DNA from: Chloroflexota bacterium
Lineage (GTDB): Bacteria > Chloroflexota > Dormibacteria > Aeolococcales > Aeolococcaceae
Direction: 5' to 3'
Length of the DNA: 19,598 nucleotides
Assembly (NCBI GenBank): GCA_003491925.1
Contig: DNAU01000039.1
Location: 1 to 19,598, forward strand
Positions 6,602 to 12,402 of this stretch are shown in pieces (the stretch's first letter is position 1; each line of letters starts with the position of its first letter). The translations under genes and the position numbers were made by a program. The notes beneath the pieces were generated by a model. It was not told the origin of the DNA, made no database searches, and was given only the letters and a program-made list of their open reading frames with translations.

Positions 6602-7597
6602 ATGAAGAAATTCGTCAACGACCCGAGGCACTTCGTCCCTGAGATGCTGGAGGGGATCCAGCTGGCCAGCGACGGCAGGCTCAAGTACGAGCCCAAGTAC
6701 AACCTCATCTACCGGGCCGACATGCCCCGGGCGAACAAGGTCTCGATCATCCAGGGGTCGGGGTCCGGTCACGAGCCCGCCCACACCATGATCGTGGGCA
6801 AGGGCATGCTGGACGCGGCCTGCCCCGGTGACGTCTTCGCCGGACCGCCGGTGGAGTTCGTGTACGAGACCACCAAGCTGCTCAACTCGCCGATGGGCGT
6901 GCTCCACATCGTCAACAACTACACGGGTGACCGGCTCGCCTTCGAGCAGGGCCGTGAGATGTGCGAGATGGACGGCATCAAGGTGGAGACGCTGCTGGTC
7001 AACGACGACGTCGCCGTCAAGGACTCCACCTGGACGGTGGGGCGGCGCGGTGTGGCCGGCAACTTCTTCGTGATCAAGGCGGTGGGCGCGGCCTCCGAGA
7101 AGGGCGCGTCGCTGGAGGAGCTGGTGCGCATCGGCAACGAAGTCATTGCCAATGTGCGGACGCTGGGAATCGCGCTGAGCTCCTGCACCCCGCCGGTCAA
7201 GGGGACCTTCCTCTTCGACATCGCCGACGACGAGATGGAGGTCGGTATCGGCATCCACGGCGAGCCGGGCCGCCAGCGCACCAAGCTGGTCTCCGCGGAC
7301 GAGATCGTCGACATCATGCTCAACGCGGTGGTGCCCGACCTCCCCTTCAAGAGCGGTGACGAGGTCGCCCTCATGATCAACGGCCTGGGCGGGACGCCGA
7401 TCGGCGAGCTCTACGTCCTCTACCGGGCCGCTCACAAGAAGCTCGAAGCCCAGGGCATCAAGGTCTTCCGCAGCTACGTCAACGAGTACTGCACCTCGCT
7501 CGAGATGGCCGGTGCCTCGCTCACCCTGCTCAAGGTCAACGAGGAGCTCAAGGGCCTGCTCCTGGAGCCGGCCGAGGTATCGATCCGGGTCTTCTGA
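6602..7597 (+). CDS. dhaK: Dihydroxyacetone kinase K subunit (DhaK)
   Basis: This 331-residue subunit binds the ketose substrate covalently and receives phosphate from DhaL's nucleotide (dihydroxyacetone to DHAP in characterised systems). Key residues are in place: GSGSGHEPAH at 52-61 (His57), NNYTGD with Asp110, and GIGIHGEPG with His219, the hemiaminal-forming histidine (His218 in E. coli). Length fits stand-alone DhaK (about 330-356). ATG 6602 follows AGGGAG from just after the dhaL stop. It is the last gene of the operon and is followed by a strong hairpin. The gene order L-then-K and the lack of dhaM suggest direct use of ATP, or a substrate other than dihydroxyacetone: DhaK/L homologues that phosphorylate erythrulose-type ketotetroses are known. 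The subunit call is firm, the substrate open. Confidence 0.93.
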   Translation: MKKFVNDPRHFVPEMLEGIQLASDGRLKYEPKYNLIYRADMPRANKVSIIQGSGSGHEPAHTMIVGKGMLDAACPGDVFAGPPVEFVYETTKLLNSPMGVLHIVNNYTGDRLAFEQGREMCEMDGIKVETLLVNDDVAVKDSTWTVGRRGVAGNFFVIKAVGAASEKGASLEELVRIGNEVIANVRTLGIALSSCTPPVKGTFLFDIADDEMEVGIGIHGEPGRQRTKLVSADEIVDIMLNAVVPDLPFKSGDEVALMINGLGGTPIGELYVLYRAAHKKLEAQGIKVFRSYVNEYCTSLEMAGASLTLLKVNEELKGLLLEPAEVSIRVF

Positions 7598-7612
7598 TCG
7601 GGGAAGGGCCGT

Positions 7613-7666
7613 GGGGGTCCCGCGCCCGGGGTCGCACTCCTGAGCGCTCCGGGACGCGGGATTCCC
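7613..7666. terminator. Strong hairpin between convergent dhaK and plsY
   Basis: GGGGGTCCCGCGCCCGG (7613-7629) pairs with CCGGGACGCGGGATTCCC (7649-7666) with a one-base bulge and a small mismatch. It sits 16 nt after the dhaK stop and just downstream of the convergent plsY stop, so it can serve both strands. There is no T-tract. Confidence 0.6.
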
Positions 7667-7694
7667 TGCCCGTTCAGCTCGACGCGAGGTCAGC

Positions 7695-8312
7695 TCAGAG
7701 GGTCTTCTCGGGTTCGCCGACCGCGGGCTCGACGCCCCGGATCAGGCGGTCGATGTTCTCCCGGTGACGGAAGATCACCACCGCGACGCCCGGAAGCGCC
7801 AGGGCGAGGCCGGGCGCGTCGCGGCGGCGCAGCCCCAGCACCAGGGCGGCGAGGCCACCCGCGGCGCTTCCCGAGAGCGAGAGCAGGGAGGTCCGCCGGG
7901 TGATCGCGAGGGCGGTGACGCCGGCGACCAGCGACACCCCGGCCACCGGGGGGGTGAGCACGCCGACCGAGCCGAAGAGGGTGGCGGAGCCCTTGCCGCC
8001 GCGGAAGCCCGCGAACACCGGCCAGGAGTGACCGACCACCGCCCCGACACCGGCGACCGCCCCGCCGGCCCGGCCGCAGATGGCCTCGCCGACGCGGGCC
8101 GCCGCGGCGCCCTTGCCGATGTCGAGGGCGAGCGTGACCGCGGCCGGGCCGCGCCCGGCGGTGCGCAGGACGTTGGCCATCCCCATCGCGTGGCTGCCGT
8201 AATCGCGGACGTCGATACCCCGGGAGAGCCGCCCCACCAGCACGCCTGACGGCAGCGAACCAATGGCGTACCCGAGGGCGGCGGAGGCGGCGAGACCGAG
8301 GGCGCGCTTCAT
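7695..8312 (-). CDS. plsY: Glycerol-3-phosphate acyltransferase PlsY
   Basis: PlsY is a membrane enzyme that transfers an acyl chain from acyl-phosphate to glycerol-3-phosphate, the first step of phosphatidic acid synthesis. The 205-residue protein is strongly hydrophobic with several membrane helices. Landmarks are GYAIGSLPSGVLVGRL at the N-terminus, GSHAMGMANVLRTAG (about 40-54), GHSWPVFAGFRGGKGSAT (about 93-110) and FRHRENIDRLIRG near the end. The middle two correspond to the conserved PlsY motifs. The first motif deviates: the family has GSGNxGATNV, while this protein has GSHAMGMANV, changing the Gly and first Asn. ATG 8312 has no clear ribosome binding site. It follows the DinB-like gene by 54 nt on the same strand. 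Its substrate is the product of the glycerol kinase in this window. Confidence 0.9.
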   Translation of the reverse strand: MKRALGLAASAALGYAIGSLPSGVLVGRLSRGIDVRDYGSHAMGMANVLRTAGRGPAAVTLALDIGKGAAAARVGEAICGRAGGAVAGVGAVVGHSWPVFAGFRGGKGSATLFGSVGVLTPPVAGVSLVAGVTALAITRRTSLLSLSGSAAGGLAALVLGLRRRDAPGLALALPGVAVVIFRHRENIDRLIRGVEPAVGEPEKTL

Positions 8313-8366
8313 GGCTGGGAGTTTGCCATGAAAACAGGCGGCCGTTGCGCGCCGGACCTCGAGGCC

Positions 8367-8933
8367 TCAGGGCTCGCGGCCGAGGAAGCCGGCCAGTCGA
8401 TCGTATGCCGGGGCGCCGGCCCCGACTGGCACCTCCGGTCCGAAGGCGGTGTTGCCGGCGCGCGCGGCGGGCGTGAGCCGCTCCCGCACGAGGGCGAGGG
8501 CCCTCTCCGCGATGACCGGGTCGAGCCGCACGACCTGGCCGGTCGCCTGGGCCAGGTCCCAGCTGTGGATGGCGCTCTCGACGGCGACGATCGGGCGGAG
8601 GCGGGCGGCCCGCTCCGGGTGCTGCCGAAGGGCGGTCTCGAGCGCTCCGCGCGCATCTCCGAGGGCGGCTGCGGGATCGCGGTCGCCGAGGCGGTCGGGC
8701 TGTGGAGCGGTCGGGTCGACCTTCTGGCCCTGCGCCATGGCGGCGAAGAGGTGCGGGCCGCCGACCATGTGACGGAGCAGGGCGCGGACGTCCCAGTCGG
8801 TGCACGGCGTCGCCAGGGCGAGCTGGTCGGGCCGGGTGCCCGCGATCACCAGCGCCATCTGGTCGAGCGCCGCGTCGAGGAGGGCCGCGGTGGCGGCCAC
8901 GCTGGAGATCTCGGTGCCCGCGTCACCGGTCAT
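8367..8933 (-). CDS. DinB/maleylpyruvate-isomerase-like metal-binding protein (TIGR03086-type)
   Basis: This protein of about 188 residues fits the DinB-like four-helix family that includes mycothiol-dependent maleylpyruvate isomerase N-terminal domains. Seen: ALATPCTDWDVRALLRHMVGG, the classic TPC-DW-VR-L--H--GG motif with a metal-binding His, and later ESAIHSWDLAQATGQ, carrying the second His/Asp region (normally H-WDLA-A-G). Family members often bind a divalent metal and use bacillithiol or mycothiol. ATG 8933 is preferred because GGGGAGGTG lies about 10 nt upstream; the in-frame GTG at 8945 is part of that ribosome binding site. It is upstream of plsY on the same strand. The role is unknown. 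Confidence 0.8.
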   Translation of the reverse strand: MTGDAGTEISSVAATAALLDAALDQMALVIAGTRPDQLALATPCTDWDVRALLRHMVGGPHLFAAMAQGQKVDPTAPQPDRLGDRDPAAALGDARGALETALRQHPERAARLRPIVAVESAIHSWDLAQATGQVVRLDPVIAERALALVRERLTPAARAGNTAFGPEVPVGAGAPAYDRLAGFLGREP

Positions 8934-9002
8934 GGCGGAGAACACCTCCCCAGGGTCGTGGCGGTCGGGGGTGGGCTCGGCAAACCGCCCCGAGGCATCC
9001 GC

Positions 9003-9008
9003 TACACT
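9003..9008 (+). promoter_or_regulatory. Possible -10 box of tRNA-Pro
   Basis: TACACT lies 14 nt before the first base of the tRNA, a usual distance for a short tRNA leader. The -35 region is not convincing. Confidence 0.35.
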
Positions 9009-9022
9009 GGGCCCGGACCCGT

Positions 9023-9096
9023 CGGGGAGTAGCTCAGGTGGTTAGAGTACTGGTCTGGGGGACCAGGGGTCCGCGGTTCGAGTCCGCGCTCCCCGA
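9023..9096 (+). tRNA. tRNA-Pro (anticodon GGG)
   Basis: All four arms fold: acceptor CGGGGAG/CTCCCCG, D stem GCTC/GAGT, anticodon stem CTGGT/ACCAG around the 7-base loop CTGGGGG (anticodon GGG, reads CCC/CCU), a GGGTC variable loop, and T stem CGCGG/CCGCG with TTCGAGT. The C1-G72 pair and A73 discriminator are typical of bacterial tRNA-Pro. CCA is not encoded (CAGC follows), so it must be added after transcription. It is 74 nt long, single, and not in a cluster. It is transcribed away from the DinB-like gene. Confidence 0.97.
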
Positions 9097-9117
9097 CAGC
9101 CGGATGAGCTCAGTTCA

Positions 9118-9166
9118 GCGCTGGGATTCCCGGCCACCCCCCGGAGCCCTGCGGTTCACCCAGCGC
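9118..9166. terminator. Inverted repeat between tRNA-Pro and convergent cupin gene
   Basis: GCGCTGGG (9118-9125) and CCCAGCGC (9159-9166) are perfect reverse complements with a 33-nt spacer. The right arm covers the end of the cupin gene. The position suits a bidirectional terminator, but there is no T-tract and the loop is large. Confidence 0.35.
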
Positions 9167-9473
9167 CAACGAGGGTGAGGAGCATGATGGTCGGCTCGCG
9201 CGCGGTGAGACCATGGGGCGTTCCCGGCTCCATGTGAAGCCAGAAGCCCGGTTCCGCATCCAGCCGCTCGCCATCCGCGATGAGCTCGAGTCGACCCTTC
9301 AGGACCTGGACGATGGCGGCGCGAGATGCCTGATGCTCGCTCAGCCCCTCTCCCGCGGCGAATCCGAAGACCGTAACCTCGGTCTGGCTGTCGCGGAAGA
9401 TGACGCGCGACACGACGGCACCGGCCTGAATCTCGACCGTCGAAGCGATGTCCGGAAGTACGAAGTGTGCCAT
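9156..9473 (-). CDS. Small single-domain cupin protein
   Basis: This 105-residue protein is one cupin beta-barrel. Seen: GEGLSEHQASRAAIVQVLKGRLELIADGE (cupin motif 1 with one clear His), then LDAEPGFWLHMEPGTPHGLTA (motif 2 with the closing PxxxPH). Motif 1 normally has two His plus Glu; here only His in SEHQ is obvious, so metal binding may be incomplete or different. ATG 9473 is chosen because GGGAGGT precedes it by about 5 nt; the frame extends to 9584 but that part overlaps the upstream gene and looks non-coding. It lies 85 nt after the dehydrogenase gene on the same strand, probably the same transcript. Small stand-alone cupins can be isomerases, dioxygenases or sensors; the function is unknown. 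Confidence 0.8.
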   Translation of the reverse strand: MAHFVLPDIASTVEIQAGAVVSRVIFRDSQTEVTVFGFAAGEGLSEHQASRAAIVQVLKGRLELIADGERLDAEPGFWLHMEPGTPHGLTAREPTIMLLTLVGAG

Positions 9474-9558
9474 CGGGACCTCCCTGGTGTGCTCCCCGTC
9501 GATTCCATCTGAGCCGCTCCTGCCGGCCCTCTTCACCGACCCGTCCCCCGTCCGGCGG

Positions 9559-10581
9559 TCACGCCCCGTCACCGCCAGCGGCATTCAGCGGGGTTCCGGA
9601 GAGGAAGCTCCGGATGTTGAGCGCCGTGACGTCCAGGATGCGGTCGATCGCTTCTCGGCTGTACCAGGCCATGTGCGGGGTGAGGATCACGTTCTCATGC
9701 CGGGCCAGGGCGTGCCCGGTGAGCAGCTGCCGCATCCGTTCCTCCGTCTCGGGAACGTGGAACATCTGCCTCTCCTCCATGAGCAGCTCCTCGCCCTCGA
9801 TAACGTCCAGGCCGGCACCTCCCAGGCGGCCGCTCTCGAGCGCTTCCAAGAGCGCGGCCGTGTCCACCAGCGCGCCGCGCGCGGTGTTGATGAGCAACGC
9901 TCCGGGCTTCATCAGCGCCAGACGGTCGCGGTCGATGAGGTGGTGCGTCTCCGGCCGGTAGGGGACGTGCAGGGTGATGACGTCGGAGCCCATCAGCAGC
10001 TCGTCCAGCGAGACGTAGCGGAATCCCAGCACCTCGGCCAGCAGAGGGTGGGGGTGGGCGTCGTAGGCGAGCACGTCCATGCCGAAGGCGCGGCCGATGC
10101 GGATGACATGGAGGCCGATGTTGCCGGCACCAACCACCCCCAAGGTCTTGGAGCGCAGGTCGAAACCCATCAGGTCGCGCAGCGAGAAGTCTCCGTGCGA
10201 GATCCGCCGGGTCACGACACCCAGGCGCCGGGAGAGGGCGAGGATGAGGCTGAAGGCGTGCTCGGCGACGGTGTTCTCACCGTAGGTGGGGACATTCGAG
10301 ACGGTGATGCCGAACTCCCGGCAGGCACCGAGGTCGATGTGGTCGTACCCGGTCGAGCGGGTGGCGATCAGTCGCACGCTGGCCATGCTCTCGATGACGG
10401 TGCGGCTCACCTGCGAGCGGATGAAGACCGACACCACGCACGCCCCGCCCACCTGGTCGACGGTCTGGTCGGAGAGCGCCTGCTCGACGAACCGGCACTC
10501 CACGCCTGGGAGGGCGGCGGCCAGCCGGCCCTCCTGGCCGGCCTCGGCTTCGAAGACGACCACGGGAGCCTTCTCGTTCAT
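9559..10581 (-). CDS. D-isomer-specific 2-hydroxyacid dehydrogenase (D-lactate dehydrogenase-like)
   Basis: This 340-residue NAD-dependent dehydrogenase (2-hydroxyacid to 2-oxoacid) resembles fermentative D-lactate dehydrogenases in its pattern. Seen: the substrate-side ATRSTGYDHIDL, the NAD-binding Rossmann motif VVGAGNIG, SDVITLHVPYRPETHHLID, INTARGALVDTAALLEAL with catalytic Arg, GLDVIEGEELLME with catalytic Glu, and ILTPHMAWYSREA with catalytic His. The segment after GLDV (acidic, then a helical insertion) is as in D-LDH rather than glycerate dehydrogenases. ATG 10581 is the first sensible start; AGGAGGT lies about 15 nt upstream, a rather long spacing. The frame opens further upstream but without conservation. 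It sits downstream of a ROK regulator and upstream of a cupin. Confidence 0.9.
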   Translation of the reverse strand: MNEKAPVVVFEAEAGQEGRLAAALPGVECRFVEQALSDQTVDQVGGACVVSVFIRSQVSRTVIESMASVRLIATRSTGYDHIDLGACREFGITVSNVPTYGENTVAEHAFSLILALSRRLGVVTRRISHGDFSLRDLMGFDLRSKTLGVVGAGNIGLHVIRIGRAFGMDVLAYDAHPHPLLAEVLGFRYVSLDELLMGSDVITLHVPYRPETHHLIDRDRLALMKPGALLINTARGALVDTAALLEALESGRLGGAGLDVIEGEELLMEERQMFHVPETEERMRQLLTGHALARHENVILTPHMAWYSREAIDRILDVTALNIRSFLSGTPLNAAGGDGA

Positions 10582-10679
10582 TATTGCGAGCCCAGACCTC
10601 CTATCGCTGCGGACGTTGCGCTGGCCGTTGTTCGGCCGGTGGAGACCGAGGTGGCCCCGTGCCGAGTTTGCCGCCGCGG

Positions 10680-10693
10680 ACCTGGCACCAGGT
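10680..10693. promoter_or_regulatory. Palindrome between ROK gene and dehydrogenase, candidate operator
   Basis: ACCTGG-CA-CCAGGT has perfect 6-bp arms and lies in the 203-nt gap upstream of the dehydrogenase. A TTGACA on the minus strand (10748-10743) lies 50 nt further upstream as a possible -35, without a clear -10. Possible site for the ROK regulator; weak evidence. Confidence 0.3.
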
Positions 10694-10784
10694 GGCTCAT
10701 CGCCGTCTGACGGCTGGCGAGGCGGGTGACGCACAGGGTGGGTGTCAAGAGCGGCTCGAGGGTCGTGCCATCAACAGGCTTGGC

Positions 10785-11972
10785 TCAGGCCTGGATCAGA
10801 GCGTGCTCGATGGCCTGTGACACCGCGCCCATCAACTCCGAGCGGAGGCCGAGCTGGGCGGTGCGGATGTCGACCGCGTGAGCGGATGCCGAGAGGGCGT
10901 AGTGGTGGATCGATTCCCGGACACCCTCCAGCAGCGGCTGACCGGCGGTGCCCAGCTCACCGCCGATGACGATCGCGGCAGGGTTCAGACAGTTGCAGAG
11001 GTCGGCGAGGACGTGGCCGAGGACGCGACCGCCCTCGGTGACGATCCGAGCGGCGACCGGGTTTGCGCCGAGCGACGTGAGCGGCCCGTTCGAGCTGGAC
11101 GGCAGCCCGGGGAGGTGGAGCTCCTCGAGCTGGTGGCGCAGCGCGTCGATCGACACGACCGTCTCCAGGCAGCCGCGGTTGCCACAGCGGCAGAGCCCCT
11201 GGGCACCGGGCAGCTGGATGTGGCCGATCTCCCCGGCGGCGCCGGTTGCGCCCCGATAGACCTCACCGTTGAGCACCAATCCGGCGCCGAGTCCGTGCGA
11301 CGCCTTCACATAGAGGAAATCACGGCAGCCGCGGGCGGCGCCGAAACGGCGTTCGCCATGAGCCCCCATCTCGGCGTCGTTGGCGACCCGCACCTGGCGG
11401 CCGAGCCGGCGCGAGAGCTCCTCTCTCACGTCGAAGTCGGACCAGGTGGGGTGGTCGCCGAGCGGGCGGGTGCGCCCTGAGACCGGATCCAGAGGACAGG
11501 GGATGCCCGCCGCGACGCCGAGCACGTCAGCCATGGTCAGACCGCTGTGGGTGACCAGGGTCTCGACGAGGCGGGCGGCGTCGTCGACGGCGGCCTCCGC
11601 GCGGTTGTCGACGTCGAAGCTCTCACGCTGCTCGGCCAGCAGCTCGCCGTCGGTCCGCGCGAGGGCCACGGAGATGTGCGTATGTCCCAGGTCGATGCCG
11701 ACGACAGCACCGCTCGGTGCGGCCGGCACGAGCAATGAGGAGGGCCGACCTCGAGATCGGTTGAGGCCCCGCCCGTGTTCGCGCTGCTCGACCACCAGGC
11801 CGCCCGGAAGGAGGTCCTGCACCCCCTCGGCGACCGCGCTGCGGGATAGTCCTGTGAGCGCGCTCAAGTAGCTGCGCGTGACCCCGCCGGGGTGGCTCCT
11901 GATGATCTCCAGGAGCTGCTGCCGGGAGCGTTGCCGGCGTGCGGAGGGAGCGGAGAGCACGGTCAACCCCAT
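10785..11972 (-). CDS. ROK-family transcriptional repressor
   Basis: This 395-residue protein has an N-terminal winged helix-turn-helix (about 15-65; GVTRSYLSALTGLSRSAVAEGVQ), then a ROK domain: VVGIDLGHTHISVAL, VANDAEMGAHGERRFG, SHGLGAGLVLNGEVYRGATGAAGEIGHI, and the zinc motif CRCGNRGCLE (about 258-270). Length and layout match NagC/XylR-type repressors, which lose DNA affinity on binding a sugar or sugar phosphate. ATG 11972 has only a weak AGGCG upstream; a minus-strand TATAAC about 23 nt before it suggests a very short leader. It reads towards the dehydrogenase/cupin pair, 203 nt downstream, and away from the chemoreceptor gene. The target genes are inferred only from proximity. Confidence 0.92.
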   Translation of the reverse strand: MGLTVLSAPSARRQRSRQQLLEIIRSHPGGVTRSYLSALTGLSRSAVAEGVQDLLPGGLVVEQREHGRGLNRSRGRPSSLLVPAAPSGAVVGIDLGHTHISVALARTDGELLAEQRESFDVDNRAEAAVDDAARLVETLVTHSGLTMADVLGVAAGIPCPLDPVSGRTRPLGDHPTWSDFDVREELSRRLGRQVRVANDAEMGAHGERRFGAARGCRDFLYVKASHGLGAGLVLNGEVYRGATGAAGEIGHIQLPGAQGLCRCGNRGCLETVVSIDALRHQLEELHLPGLPSSSNGPLTSLGANPVAARIVTEGGRVLGHVLADLCNCLNPAAIVIGGELGTAGQPLLEGVRESIHHYALSASAHAVDIRTAQLGLRSELMGAVSQAIEHALIQA

Positions 11973-11994
11973 TTATCGCCTGTGAATGGAGGAA

Positions 11995-12000
11995 GTTATA
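11995..12000 (-). promoter_or_regulatory. Possible -10 box of the ROK gene
   Basis: On the minus strand TATAAC lies 22 nt before the ROK ATG, giving a leader of about 15 nt. No good -35 is visible. The surrounding 11973-12025 is notably more AT-rich than the rest of the window. Confidence 0.4.
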
Positions 12001-12096
12001 CACCACAAATCCCCCCGACTGGTGTTTTCGGGCCGTTCCATGCGATACTTGGCTCCCCGCGCAACGGGGGAAACGCTCGCCTTGCTCCGTGACGCA

Positions 12097-12122
12097 CGGC
12101 CGCCCCGGGATCGGGGCGGCCG
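12097..12122. other. Perfect 11-bp hairpin in the chemoreceptor upstream region
   Basis: CGGCCGCCCCG (12097-12107), loop GGAT (12108-12111), CGGGGCGGCCG (12112-12122): a perfect stem with a 4-nt loop. It is in the 430-nt gap between the ROK gene and the chemoreceptor. It could be a leader structure or a terminator; there is no T-tract. Confidence 0.5.
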
Positions 12123-12147
12123 CTGCACGGGCCCGGCGGGGAGCGGT

Positions 12148-12180
12148 CCGGCGGGAACCTTCGGCTTCCGGTGCCGCCGG
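12148..12180. other. Second hairpin with TTCG tetraloop in the chemoreceptor upstream region
   Basis: CCGGCGG (12148-12154) pairs with CCGCCGG (12174-12180); inside, GGAA and TTCC pair around a C-TTCG-G tetraloop. With the hairpin at 12097 it makes this gap look like a structured leader. The rest of the gap (12181-12402) holds a TATTCT (12241-12246) and a TTGACG (12316-12321), neither with a good partner box, and no supported gene. Confidence 0.45.
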
Positions 12181-12402
12181 GATCGTCCGGTCAGCGGCGA
12201 GGATCGCCGCCAGCGCCGAGACGACGTGCTCGCGGGCCGGTATTCTCCAGTCAGCGGATCAGAACGATGCGATTGCGACACGTTTACGGCATCCGTGGCA
12301 CCCGCGTCATCACCGTTGACGAGCCGGCTGCTATTCAATTCGTCCCGAGTCGGGTCCTGACTCGCTCGCCAGCGGGCACGCCCGACCTCGGAGCCAACTC
12401 AC

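Noticed and set aside
9474..9584. N-terminal extension of the cupin gene
   Set aside because: The extension overlaps the dehydrogenase end, has no cupin sequence, and a good ribosome binding site precedes ATG 9473.
10582..10734. N-terminal extension of the dehydrogenase gene
   Set aside because: The translation is Arg/Pro-rich and unconserved in style, and the fold begins right after ATG 10581.
12050..12125. A possible c-di-GMP (GEMM) riboswitch: GGAAAC and GTGACGCA segments upstream of the chemoreceptor
   Set aside because: The GACGCA is not followed by the conserved AAGCC, and the second stem with its GGTA-type receptor is not found. The match is too partial.
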